From Nematocida homosporus (lineage: Eukaryota; Microsporidia), in contig NW_026250689.1 in assembly GCF_024244095.1 (NCBI RefSeq), forward strand, positions 186,001 to 250,000: DNA of 64,000 nucleotides. The letters are read 5' to 3'. Position numbers and translations under genes: made by a program. This document shows positions 35,701 through 44,460 of the stretch, in pieces; position 1 is the first letter of the stretch; each line of letters begins with the position of its first letter. The notes beneath the pieces are model-generated. The model had not been told where the DNA came from. It worked only from the letters and a program-made list of their open reading frames with translations, and did not search any database.

Positions 35701-37558
35701 CCGAGCTCGAGAAGCTTTGGAAACAGCTTTAGTTACGGCTATTTGTGCGATTGAAGAGGTGGCTAAACCGGCTTTTAGATTGTTTATGGCCCATTTAAGA
35801 GGGTATTTAGCGGTTAAACGGGTTCTTTGTGAGTTTAGATTAAGTGGAGCTGCTTTTGAATGGGCGGTAGATGAGGTACGTAGTGTGTTCTTGAAGGCCA
35901 TAGTAGCACCGGGAGAAATGGTTGGGACTTTAGCCGCTCAGAGTATAGGTGAACCGGCTACTCAGATGACTTTGAATACTTTTCACTTGGCTGGAGTAGC
36001 TAGTACGGTAACTAGAGGTGTTCCTCGTTTGAAGGAAATCATTAATGTTGCTAAGACAATCAAAACACCCTCTTTGATCCTTTACTTACGTGATGATTTA
36101 AGGTATACGCCTGAAGGTGCTAAAAAAGCGCAACAGGAGATAGAAAGGTGTTATGTTCGTGATGTTTTAGCTTGTTCTGAGGTGGTTTATGATCCATTAT
36201 TAACGGCTATTAAGGCCGATGCTGATTTTATTGAGGCTTATGCTATCTTAGATCCTAGTGTTTATACGCCTAGTTCGCCTTGGGTACTAAGACTGACTTT
36301 AAACCGACGGGCCTTAGTTGATCGTGGTTTGAGTATTGAGGTGGTTGCCCAAGTTATTGAGGTTAGTACTGGGTATAAGTGCATGCATAGTGATGAAAAT
36401 GCAGCTACCCAGATTATTCGTTGTGCTTTACCCGATACAGAAGAAAGATTGCGGAAGATAGAAGCAACTGTAGCTGCTATTATGCTTAAGGGTTTATCTG
36501 GGATTAAACGGGCCTTCATTAATGAAAGTCCAGTTAGTGGTGGCGATGGTCGAGTTGAGTACGTTTTGCATACAGAAGGTGCTGGTTTAGCTGAAGTTTT
36601 AACTCATCCTATGGTTGATCCGCACAGATCTACTTCTAATGATCCTTTAGAAGTCCTACGAGTGCTGGGGATTGAAGCGGCCCGAGCAGCTGTGCTAAGA
36701 GAAATCAGAGCAGTGATTGAAAGTGATGGTTCTTACGTTAACTTCCGGCACTTATCTATTCTAGCCGATATTATGACTCAACGTGGTACTTTATCCGGTA
36801 TTACTCGGCATGGTACAAACCGTGGTGAAGCTGGGGCTTTGATGCGTTGTTCGTTTGAAGAGACAGTTGAGATTTTACTGGATGCAGCTGCTTCGGCTGA
36901 GACGGATAGGTGTCGGGGTGTAGTTGAGAGTGTTATGTTGGGTCGAGTGGCAGCGATTGGTACGGGTACGACTGAAGTGATCATAGATAAGGATGCTTTA
37001 GAGCAGGGTGTGGCTGCTTTAGAGAAGTACGAGTTTGAGGAGGATGAAAGTGGTGGAGAAACACCGCCGGGTTTAATGTCTCCTCTATCTGCTCCTGGTT
37101 CTGATTCTTCTTCATCGCACTGGGGTATGCCTGGGGTTACACCTGGCTACTCGCCGGCTAGTCCTACTTACTCGCCGGCTAGTCCTACTTATGCTCCGGC
37201 TAGTCCGACCTATTCGCCTTCTAGTCCTACTTATGCCCCTAGTAGTCCGAGTTATTCACCGACTGGAGCTGGGTTTGTCTACTCGCCAGCTAGTCCGGTT
37301 TATAGTTTTGCCCCAAGTAGTCCTAACTTCTTGCCGCCGCGAGGTGCCAGTTCACCCCCGCCTCTTTACACTCCCAGTAGTCCAGCCCCGAACTACAACC
37401 GTGCTTATGCTCCCGTAGCCCCTTTATCACCCGCCGCCCAAACGCTCTATACCCCCTCAGCTATGCCCCGCAGTGAAGAGGGATACCTAAGAATGCGCCA
37501 AAAACTAGCTGAGGAAAACAGTAGTAGTGAGTCTTCTGAGGAGGAAAGGGATGAATAA
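32738..37558 (+). CDS. RPB1: RNA polymerase II largest subunit RPB1
   Basis: The 1606-aa protein carries the zinc-binding clamp near the N terminus (CSTCGHRFDQCTGHFGYIEL) and the catalytic loop NADFDGDEMNLHLPQS near residue 467. It also has the bridge-helix/trigger-loop region (EPATQMTLNTFHLAGVAS near 1070) and a C-terminal tail starting near residue 1471. The tail has about five close heptads (YSPASPT, YAPASPT, YSPSSPT, YAPSSPS) followed by degenerate ones and a Glu/Ser-rich end. Ser5 is kept while Ser2 is Ala in some repeats. ATG follows AAATTTTAGGACT. The stop overlaps AATAAA. Confidence 0.95.
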   Translation: MGSEIPLRKVESIEFGILSPEDVVAISVCKIEHPETVENGVPKEGGLADLRLGTSERGFLCSTCGHRFDQCTGHFGYIELSKPVFHIGFLAKVKKILESVCFFCSKLRIEKQQLPSLKPRNQKERKRRLNLVWGLAKNRAVCLGEVLPGLEETPGEKVRSGCGNRQPTIRREGLHLLAFQKGEELAEGKTVLSAEKALEILRRISEVDIEALGFDLERARPEWMIIRVLPVPPPQVRPSITMEGSLRCEDDLTHKLADIIKASNNLKRYEQEGAPGHITRDYEQLLQFHVATLMNNDISGQPQSLQKNGRPLKSLRARLRGKEGRVRGNLMGKRVDFSARTVITADPNIGMNEVGVPEEIAKMLTFPERVTEYNLAEARAAVFRGPHTHPGANYVIRDDGQRIDLRFHRGEMNVQVGYIVERHLKNGDTVLFNRQPSLHKMSMMAHRARVMRFSTFRLNLSVTSPYNADFDGDEMNLHLPQSLPAQTELRELALVEKNIVSPQSNRPVMGIVQDTLLGLYKLTKRDLFLTPAQAQHLVYAMDNGRSLDPPVLLRPIRLYTGKQIFSHALPPVSYNGLHSAHVPDAPFWANEDDSCVVIRNGELLAGIICKRTVGTASGGLIHVIANDLPRRVCVDFIDALQRAVAAWLAAFEGFTVGIGDTVPDAATADAIREAIDRAKSETEKLIWRAAHGELERLPGMSMRESLESVITLALNRARDTSGTAAQRTLLAQNSIKQMAAAGSKGSSINVSQMSACVGQQVVEGRRILLGFRDRALPHFTKDDFGAEARGFVSSSYITGLTPVEFFFHAMGGREGLIDTAVKTAETGYIQRRLVKALEDAQVRADRSVRSGEGQVIQGAYGGDCLDATFIEMQDLVLLGSESEFTSKFVLDLSGLAEYPLSARVAAALRSPRGKSLVRTEILMLRDERNELLAAGVKGRQPLPVPLARIFERAQRMSQSPTAAPGVIRSAETGRSGLVVGDVLPERIVRAREALETALVTAICAIEEVAKPAFRLFMAHLRGYLAVKRVLCEFRLSGAAFEWAVDEVRSVFLKAIVAPGEMVGTLAAQSIGEPATQMTLNTFHLAGVASTVTRGVPRLKEIINVAKTIKTPSLILYLRDDLRYTPEGAKKAQQEIERCYVRDVLACSEVVYDPLLTAIKADADFIEAYAILDPSVYTPSSPWVLRLTLNRRALVDRGLSIEVVAQVIEVSTGYKCMHSDENAATQIIRCALPDTEERLRKIEATVAAIMLKGLSGIKRAFINESPVSGGDGRVEYVLHTEGAGLAEVLTHPMVDPHRSTSNDPLEVLRVLGIEAARAAVLREIRAVIESDGSYVNFRHLSILADIMTQRGTLSGITRHGTNRGEAGALMRCSFEETVEILLDAAASAETDRCRGVVESVMLGRVAAIGTGTTEVIIDKDALEQGVAALEKYEFEEDESGGETPPGLMSPLSAPGSDSSSSHWGMPGVTPGYSPASPTYSPASPTYAPASPTYSPSSPTYAPSSPSYSPTGAGFVYSPASPVYSFAPSSPNFLPPRGASSPPPLYTPSSPAPNYNRAYAPVAPLSPAAQTLYTPSAMPRSEEGYLRMRQKLAEENSSSESSEEERDE

Positions 37559-37559
37559 A
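37554..37559 (+). terminator. AATAAA overlapping the RPB1 stop codon
   Basis: Stop TAA at 37556-37558 lies within AATAAA; G/T-rich low complexity follows to about 37730. Confidence 0.55.
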
Positions 37560-38176
37560 TTGGGTTTAGTATAGTATTAAGTTGAGTTAAGTTGGGTATG
37601 GGGTGGGTTGTGTATGGTATGGGTTGAGTTAGTATTGGGTTGTGTATTGAGTTGGTTTAGTATGGGTTTAGTATTGAGTTGAGTTGTGTATTGAGTGGGG
37701 TTGGTTTAGTATTGTGTATTGAACTTATTATCCCAAATCTTAACTTAACTTAACTTAATTTAATATCACACTAAATTCAATTCAATTCAATACCACACTA
37801 AACTAAACTCAATACTAAACTTAACTCAACTTAACTTAATATCACACATAACTTATACTACCTCAACCAAACCCAATCTTAACTCAATCCTAACTCAACC
37901 AAACTCAATAAAAGGCTCCACTTATCTCAAGGAATGCCTTTTATTGAGTACGTATTGGTTGAGTTGAAATAAGATGACGTCATCTTGGGTTAGTGTTAGT
38001 ATTGGTGTTAGTAAGTAGTGTGTGATGGACTAGTAATCAGGTTAGTACTGGGTTGGTAGTAGTAGTGGTCGTATGACAACATTATACTTACTCAAACTTA
38101 ACTTAACTTGGTGTAGGTGTAGGTGGCGGTTGAACTGGACTAGTGGGAGATTGTATGGGTTCAATTTATTTTTGGA
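37560..38176. other. Intergenic low complexity, keto then amino
   Basis: G/T-rich to about 37735, then A/C-rich to about 37915, then mixed sequence before BUD32. No gene seen. Confidence 0.5.
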
Positions 38177-38851
38177 ATGACTAGTGACTGTATGGCTTGG
38201 GTAGTGATTGGCCGGGGGGCTGAGGCAATAGTAGGACGGTGTTTAGGCTGGATAGTAAAAACTCGTATAAAGAAAGGGTATCGTTTGGCTGCGATAGATG
38301 AGCGCTTACGCCGGGAAAGAACACGCCGTGAGAAGAATGTTTTAGGCCGATTAGAAAAGACTGGAGTTACTCCCAAATTAGCGGATGAGAGTAAAGCAGC
38401 AGAGATAGCAACTGCAGCTGGTGTAGATTTAAATGATTCAGTTGTAATGAAAGAAGCACTTGGTTTAAGTCTTTATGAACTAGCTAGCTCAATTAGCACA
38501 ACCGAATTAACAGAACTAGTTGTCGCTGCAGCTGAGGCTGTGGGTCGAGTACATTCTTTAGGAATTGTACATGGTGATATTACTTTAAACAATATTATTG
38601 CTGAACGGGTGGACGGACAGCCAGTAAGAATCACTCTTATTGATTTTGGACTAAGTAGTTTCACGGGTAAAGATGAAGATCGAGCGGTAGATCTCTATTT
38701 ATTTGAAAGAGCAGTTCGTTCAGCTACAGGTGAAGATTTGTCTTTGGCCATTGAGCAAGGCTATGCTAAATCTGGTTCAGCTCAGACCTTAAAAAGACTG
38801 GAGAGTGTGAGACAACGTGGCCGGAAAAGAGAACTATCGGCCGTTGGATAA
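38177..38851 (+). CDS. BUD32: Atypical kinase BUD32 (EKC/KEOPS complex)
   Basis: The 224-aa small kinase has no canonical Gly-rich loop. It has an early KTRIKKGYR element, the R-x-R-x-x-RE segment (RLRRERTRREKNVL), HGDITLNNII with His132 and Asp134, and IDFGLS with Asp156. EDRAVDLYLFERA and the C-terminal RQRGRKR motif complete the pattern. All are diagnostic of Bud32/PRPK. Bud32 is the ATPase of KEOPS, which makes t6A at position 37 of ANN-decoding tRNAs. Length matches the family (yeast about 260). Confidence 0.9.
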   Translation: MTSDCMAWVVIGRGAEAIVGRCLGWIVKTRIKKGYRLAAIDERLRRERTRREKNVLGRLEKTGVTPKLADESKAAEIATAAGVDLNDSVVMKEALGLSLYELASSISTTELTELVVAAAEAVGRVHSLGIVHGDITLNNIIAERVDGQPVRITLIDFGLSSFTGKDEDRAVDLYLFERAVRSATGEDLSLAIEQGYAKSGSAQTLKRLESVRQRGRKRELSAVG

Positions 38852-39093
38852 GTAAAGTTTTGTTTTTGTTTTTGTTAAATTATCTTATCTTATGTTTTTG
38901 TTATATTAAGTTAAGTTATGCTATCTTATGTTGTAATGCCAGTCAACCCAATACAATACCAACCGGATACTAACTCAATTCTAGCTTATCTCAAACTGTT
39001 GTGAGCTTAAAAGTGCGTATATAATCAGTAAGCGAACTGATGACTCAAATTGAACGATTACAAGATGAACACTTATTAGACAACTAACAAGTC
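38852..39093. other. Spacer and probable retroelement 5' region
   Basis: T-rich and A/C-rich native words end near 38995; the sequence then changes character to the compositionally mixed DNA of the retroelement. Confidence 0.4.
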
Positions 39094-39417
39094 ATGTCTA
39101 CCTTAAAAAATGAACAACCGTTACTTCATGATGAGTTGGAGAAGAATAAGCCGACCATCTTGAAAGTGGAAAAGAAGTTATCTGCCAAACTGGCTGAAAA
39201 GCCACCTACCGCTCCTACACCACCTATCGATGCTTTAGACAAAGTTTCAGACGTTCCTCCCAAAACCGATACTCCACGAAAAGAAGCTTCCTTTAAGAGC
39301 TCTTATCGATTCTATCTAAAAAATGCATACAGAAATGGAAGAACTCAAAGAATCCGTGTCCGATTTAAAGAAAGCCATAATACTCCTCACCAAAATAGCA
39401 TACACAGCACTCCCTAA
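39094..39417 (+). pseudogene. Retroelement ORF1, N-terminal frame
   Basis: A 107-codon frame rich in Lys, Pro and Thr. Its first ~75 codons look protein-like. It overlaps the start of the longer ORF1 frame at an A6 run near 39318-39323, where a single-base difference would join the two frames. The tail after that point (NAYRNGRTQRIRVRF) is probably out of frame. Confidence 0.4.
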
Positions 39418-40525
39418 ACACATGCCAGCACTTACCCCACTTATATCCGCACCCACTGTGCCTAACCACATGCTAACATCACCAAACTCTACCCCCGTAT
39501 CACTAGAAGAACAGCTCAAGGCAATAGTCATAACTGCCCAAAAGTCCGCAAATTCGGAGAGCAATCTAGTTGCTCAAAAAGTAAGCGAATTATTAGCCCA
39601 ACTACCCAACACCACTAATAACACCACCCAAATCCCAACTCAAACCAATGTTGATGGAGATGGCCAGACGGCAGTTTTGACCAAAAAGCAACAGAAGAAA
39701 GCCAGGCAGAAGGCCGCGAAGGCACTCATGAAAAGTGAATCTTATTCCAATACCAACCCTGCCAATACCAATGACAAACCACCTACTCACCACTCTAAAT
39801 ACCAGTCAACGCCCTCTAACCCAAACTGCGTTAATTCTCACAAATCCATCCCCAACCCCATACCATTTCACCCTACCCCCGCCTCTATCAATTCTGCCCC
39901 CACCCCCACCACTCCACCTAAACGCACAAGACGTTACCCGGATTACTCCAAACTTACAGTCAAACAACTGGAAGAGATGCTGTGGGGTGAGGACAGCGGG
40001 AACACGAGATACTATCAGAGACTATTTGTATTCGCAAGAATCAAGAACGTGTGCACCGAAGTAAACATCCTAACTCTTAATAGATTATGGGCGAAATGGT
40101 GCGGGATTCCCCGATCTGACCTAGTACTACTGCATGCCATCGATAAAAACATCTGGCAAATGTGCGTTACTAGGAAACATGCTGAGAAGCTATCCACTCT
40201 TAAGCAGCTCTACGAAAAGAATGTGAAGATTGAAGTGGAAATCGAAGTCTATGATCCACTTAGCCACCCAAGGAGGGGTGTGAAAGGAAGGGAGCGAGTG
40301 CTTGCAGCGATGCAACAGGCTGCCCATGATCTGGTGAAATATGGACATGCGATGTACACTAGGGCGATCGATCTGGCAAAACGCATCTGTTGTGCAAAGT
40401 CCCCGGTTGAGTTCTACGGGAGTATAATACTCGAAGATAGGGAGCTATATTATGATCTGTTAGCCAAGGAAAAGGAGAACGTCGCAGCGGATGACTCTGC
40501 AACGCCCTCAAAATCCACATCTTGA
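39323..40525 (+). CDS. Retroelement ORF1 (gag-like) protein
   Basis: The 400-aa protein starts with a short predicted coiled coil (MEELKESVSDLKKAIILL). It then has a Pro/Thr/Asn-rich middle with a basic patch (KKQQKKARQKAAKALMK) and a globular C-terminal part from about residue 205 (YPDYSKLTVKQLEEMLWGE onward). It has no CCHC knuckle. Position before an endonuclease-bearing ORF2 remnant and this layout fit a LINE ORF1 RNA-binding protein. The ATG lies just after an in-frame TAA at 39317. Alternatively it is the 3' part of a longer ORF1 interrupted at the A run. The open reading frame is otherwise intact. Confidence 0.6.
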   Translation: MHTEMEELKESVSDLKKAIILLTKIAYTALPKHMPALTPLISAPTVPNHMLTSPNSTPVSLEEQLKAIVITAQKSANSESNLVAQKVSELLAQLPNTTNNTTQIPTQTNVDGDGQTAVLTKKQQKKARQKAAKALMKSESYSNTNPANTNDKPPTHHSKYQSTPSNPNCVNSHKSIPNPIPFHPTPASINSAPTPTTPPKRTRRYPDYSKLTVKQLEEMLWGEDSGNTRYYQRLFVFARIKNVCTEVNILTLNRLWAKWCGIPRSDLVLLHAIDKNIWQMCVTRKHAEKLSTLKQLYEKNVKIEVEIEVYDPLSHPRRGVKGRERVLAAMQQAAHDLVKYGHAMYTRAIDLAKRICCAKSPVEFYGSIILEDRELYYDLLAKEKENVAADDSATPSKSTS

Positions 40526-40596
40526 TTCGATCCTAGTATTAATTCAGTGATACCGAACGTTGAAGATAAGGGACGCCAGGCAATGATTGAAGGTAG

Positions 40597-41163
40597 ATGG
40601 TGTGTGAAACAGCCAATGCCTTAATGAATAAGATGGGCGAGGGTGTGCCGCCAATACTCTCTACTCATTGTGGCTTACGCATCACCTACTTGGATGTGGG
40701 TGGATTTGCGAAGCACCTGGCTTTACCGGATGGCTTTATGGAGCGTAACGAACTCAATCTAGCCATCTTCCACGAAACATGGCTGAACTTGAAGAATTCT
40801 TTGCTGTGTAACAAGGTGTTAGCGCGGGCTGATTCGCCGATGACGATGGGAGAACGTGCGCACTACAGCACACTGGTTTAATACAAACCGACGAGCCCCT
40901 GGGTCAGACAGATAGCTACTCATGAGATCTACCACCGAGGAGTGCACTGGACGGCAGGCGATGCATACATTGTAAGTGTGTATTATCGTCGAATAAGAGG
41001 TTAACTGAGACAAGTTGGTTTAAGTACCTATTGGGTTAGTGAAGTAAGTTTAACTAGTCAAATAGTGGTTGTTGATGATTTTAATGCCTGGTGCTGGCAC
41101 GGCTCGAGTACCGGTTATAGTTGCGAAAGGCTTGTGAGTCTAGAAGAAGCGTTATTATCTCAC
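40597..41163 (+). pseudogene. Retroelement ORF2 remnant, APE-like endonuclease region
   Basis: An open stretch of 94 codons (40597-40881) begins with the first strand of an exonuclease-endonuclease-phosphatase fold (LRITYLDVGGF) and the LAIFHETWL motif that carries the metal-binding Glu. After a TAA at 40879 the same frame resumes with GVHWTAGDAYIVSVYYRR, meets a second stop near 41003, and resumes with VVVDDFNAWCWHG, which resembles the (G)DFNA motif. Further stops follow. The gene is inactive and 3'-truncated. Confidence 0.65.
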
Positions 41164-41930
41164 AACTACTGTATGACATGAGGAGTGCTAAAGAGATAGT
41201 TACTTACAGCGGGCGTCAGAGAAGTTGAGTCGGCCTGACCGCCTGTTTGTGAGAGGACTGGATAACGTATTAGATGCTTTCGTGCAGAGCCTGGACTGGG
41301 TTCTGAGCAACACCGTTAGCATCTCTAATTGTTCCAAGAAGGATCTAGTCGGATTAAAAGTGTAAAGGGAGGAGTCCTGATATACTTTTAGTAAGGTGAT
41401 GATGAATTAAGGACTACAAGCGGCCTATCAATGGGAGAATCCTATTCTGTTCGGGTCAAAGAACGTGTGGCATCGCTGTTGACCAAATTTGTTGTGCACG
41501 AGAGGTGATAGGGTGAAGTATACTAGGGACGTGGTCGTTGACTAGCTTACTTTATGCGCCGGATGCGAGAAATTCGTGATGATTTTGAAATCTGTTTTTG
41601 CCGAAGTTTGATCTCAAAATCGGCCAAACCTTGCGAACATTCTGTCTACGGCAAGCCACTTTGCCCTCACAATCAATAAATTGAACCCAAACCAACTCAA
41701 TAATACAATGTAAATTAAGCCAAAATAGTAGTCTAATTAAGATATTAAAAGAATAATATGGGTACTGGAATTGGTTTTTGTTAGGGTAGCATTTGATTTT
41801 TAGATTTAGACTGTTACTATTTGAATTTAAGTCTAATTAGTTAGAGGATAGATTGGCATTTAGAAGAGTAGTTGGGCAGTGTGGGGACGAGGAGGAGTGG
41901 AGTATAGCAGTAGGTGAGTTTTTTAGTTTT

Positions 41931-44393
41931 ATGCTAGCACAGGGAAGAGATATTGTAGTGGTGGGAAGAACTGATGAAGTATGTGTATTTAGTCTGGCGA
42001 AAGGAATGGAGCGGATTATGCTAGTTAGGGGAAGAATGGAGGTTTCATCCGTTGGACTGAGTCCTAAAGAATCCTATGTTTTGATCGGTTGTGCTAATGG
42101 AAGCGTGCGTCTGGGAGAGATTCAACCCAATAGTGAAGTCATCTTAGAGGATTTAGTTGAAGTAAGTAAGCTGGGGCTAAGAGTAACCTCTATCTTTATG
42201 GTAGATGATGTGGCTTATCTTGGTTCTGAGAATGGAGTGGTGAGAGTAGTGAGAATAGAAAGGGGCAGTGCAGTAGGTAGTATTAGTGGTCTAGCCAATC
42301 AAACAGGCGAGTCGTTGCCTGAAAGTGGCGATGCCTGGATGCGAACCATGGAAAGTGAAGAGGAGACAGAAGAAGCAACCAAAGCCGGCGACTCTTTATG
42401 GACTGATAAGTCTCTTCAAGGATCGGGTCGGTATGAGTTTAGTGTTATTAGGGAGATTAAACATACAACACCGATTGAAAGTATATGTGTACACGGCCAA
42501 AAGATCTATATTCTAGATATGCGGGGTAGGATTAAGATCTTTCCTTCACGAGTGGTGTATGACCATGTTAGTTTAGCCTTCTTTAAGAAATACTTGTTGT
42601 GTGCTGAGGAGAATGCTTTGTTTGCTGAGATAGGCGAGAGTTTAGCTTCTATCTATTTTGCTGGTTCGGGGATTAGAGCCATGACTAGTAGTGCATTGGG
42701 TGAGTATCTTTTTCTCTTGACTAAAGCTCATGTTGAGATTGTGAGAATTACTAGTACGGGCGGCCAAAAGATGCATACGATTAGTGTAGCTAAAGATATC
42801 CAGCACTTAGTAGTTGATTCGGAAAGATCAATAGTTTATGGTGTTGAATGGAGTACTTTATCCAAATCAGCGATGAACATTACTCGATTGGACTTGCAGT
42901 ATGTGTGGATTGACCGGCCTATGGTTGATCTTAAGATTAGAGAAAGTATCATTGAAACTGTGATTGCTCCAGAGGAAGAAGCCGAAGAAGAAGAGCGTCA
43001 GGAATACTTTGACATACCAGCACCTAAATCCCGTAAGACATCAGCACAGCCCCGGGCCCTTTGGGTCTCAGAAGAGAGCGATCGTGCTAAGAGCAAGCAA
43101 ATTGCCGATAGTGCGCTAATGGAGTTATTTGAAAGCGATGATGAGGGTGTATCGGATGGCGAAATGGCCCAGGAGTGTAAAGTAGTGCAAGAAACGCTAG
43201 CTCAGTCTAGGGAAGAGTTTGAAGCAGTTCCTAATACTCGTCTGTTATCTAATCTTTATTCAGAATGTACTCAAAATGGGGTTATAGGTTCAATTTATGC
43301 TGCAGCTGGTCAGAGTGTTCTGTTGCACTGGTCACCCGAGTGTAAAGTAGTTGGATCATCCGATACCGAGAAATGGAAGATTGAAGTTGTTAATAGGTTA
43401 CAAGCCGGCAAGGTTACTCTATTGGAAGAGGAAAGTTCAATTGATTTGGCATCCTGTTCTGAACGCATTCTTGGCTTAGTAACCGGAGGCCAGCTAAAAG
43501 TTAGACTAGGTAGTGCTGGCCTATTTGATAGTAAGCCTCAAAAAGTAACTTGCTCTTCTAAACACGAGATCAAAAGGCTTCTTTGTGGCACTCATTTCTT
43601 GGTGCTGATTTATGACCAGAATGGGACAACTGAAACAGCTTTCTTTGCGGATGATTTAACTGAGGTGTATAGTGAAGTGGGTCCCGTAGTAGCTGCTTGT
43701 GTCTCCGGTAGTTTTGTTGGTCTAGCCACCAGACACCATAACCTCTTCAAACTATCACTATTCCGTTGGCAAGACGGCCAAATCAAGCGGCTTTGGCAAT
43801 TTATGCCTGAATTGACTTCTTTAGACTGGCTAGGTATTAACAATGCCGGGGTTATGGTAGTAGAATCCCAAAAGACCCTTTATGCAGTTGGCCACCAACG
43901 ACTAGTCCGACTTAATGGCGAGCCCCAAGGCATTCCCTTGGGTATTTCTGGCAGCTACTTAGTTTATGCCCCCCGGGACAGTAATGGCACTCCATGTCTC
44001 TTCCCCGAGAATGTTAAGTACGTAAATCTAATTCGAGAAAGTCTCTTTAACCACGCCAATCCAGATATCATGACACTTTTAGCCAAAGAAGTAATTCCTT
44101 CTATTGCTATGTCCCTGGATATACCCAGTGTTCAGAGCAGCACTCCCAAAGAAAATGCCCCAACGACTCGATCGAGCACCAAATCAATTGCTTTATATGA
44201 GGAGTTCAACCGAATCTCTAACCTTGACTCTCCCAGCCCACCTAACAATTCTTTCTCTACACCAACCAAGTCCACTTCCACTCCAGCTACACCCACCAAG
44301 CAACCATCCACCCCCTCTACCTCCACCACTCCGAGCACGCCTATCAAGAAAACCAAAGTAGCTTATACAAACCCCTTTGCCCGTAAACCCTAA
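41931..44393 (+). CDS. CTF4: Ctf4/WDHD1-like replisome scaffold (WD-repeat protein)
   Basis: The first in-frame ATG is 41931, giving 821 aa; the open frame extends upstream through a TTG at 41853 to a stop at 41838, so the true 5' end is uncertain. N-terminal WD-like blades (DIVVVGRTDEVCVFSL, YVLIGCANGSVRLGEI, VAYLGSENGVVRVV) are followed by an acidic linker and a second beta-rich domain (about 480-730) with LTSLDWLGINNAGVMVVES. The tail is Thr/Ser/Pro-rich and ends YTNPFARKP. Order and size fit Ctf4/And-1, which links the CMG helicase to Pol alpha. Assignment is moderate because sequence similarity is low. Confidence 0.6.
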   Translation: MLAQGRDIVVVGRTDEVCVFSLAKGMERIMLVRGRMEVSSVGLSPKESYVLIGCANGSVRLGEIQPNSEVILEDLVEVSKLGLRVTSIFMVDDVAYLGSENGVVRVVRIERGSAVGSISGLANQTGESLPESGDAWMRTMESEEETEEATKAGDSLWTDKSLQGSGRYEFSVIREIKHTTPIESICVHGQKIYILDMRGRIKIFPSRVVYDHVSLAFFKKYLLCAEENALFAEIGESLASIYFAGSGIRAMTSSALGEYLFLLTKAHVEIVRITSTGGQKMHTISVAKDIQHLVVDSERSIVYGVEWSTLSKSAMNITRLDLQYVWIDRPMVDLKIRESIIETVIAPEEEAEEEERQEYFDIPAPKSRKTSAQPRALWVSEESDRAKSKQIADSALMELFESDDEGVSDGEMAQECKVVQETLAQSREEFEAVPNTRLLSNLYSECTQNGVIGSIYAAAGQSVLLHWSPECKVVGSSDTEKWKIEVVNRLQAGKVTLLEEESSIDLASCSERILGLVTGGQLKVRLGSAGLFDSKPQKVTCSSKHEIKRLLCGTHFLVLIYDQNGTTETAFFADDLTEVYSEVGPVVAACVSGSFVGLATRHHNLFKLSLFRWQDGQIKRLWQFMPELTSLDWLGINNAGVMVVESQKTLYAVGHQRLVRLNGEPQGIPLGISGSYLVYAPRDSNGTPCLFPENVKYVNLIRESLFNHANPDIMTLLAKEVIPSIAMSLDIPSVQSSTPKENAPTTRSSTKSIALYEEFNRISNLDSPSPPNNSFSTPTKSTSTPATPTKQPSTPSTSTTPSTPIKKTKVAYTNPFARKP

Positions 44394-44397
44394 TAAA
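44392..44397 (+). terminator. AATAAA overlapping the stop codon
   Basis: AATAAA begins at the second base of the TAA stop (44391-44393). The convergent tRNase Z gene has its own signal on the other strand at 44455-44460. Confidence 0.5.
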
Positions 44398-44454
44398 TCA
44401 ATTACTACATCTTAACACACTTTAACATAGCATAACTCACTTCTATTATCTTGC

Positions 44455-44460
44455 TTTATT
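44455..44460 (-). terminator. AATAAA overlapping the tRNase Z stop codon
   Basis: TTTATT on the plus strand; on the coding strand the TAA stop (44458-44456) lies inside AATAAA. Confidence 0.5.

Larger units (their letters stand above)
39000..41670 (+). mobile_element. Decayed non-LTR (LINE-type) retrotransposon
   Basis: This segment lacks the low-complexity words that fill other spacers and has different codon use. It contains a gag-like ORF1 followed by a broken ORF2. ORF2 begins with an endonuclease-like segment (LRITYLDVGGF, LAIFHETWL) and continues in the same frame across two stop codons to YIVSVYYRR and VVVDDFNAWCWHG. These are the order and spacing of an APE-type endonuclease. No reverse transcriptase is recognisable before native DNA resumes near 41670. 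Ends are approximate; I did not find a clear target-site duplication or poly(A) tail. Confidence 0.7.
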
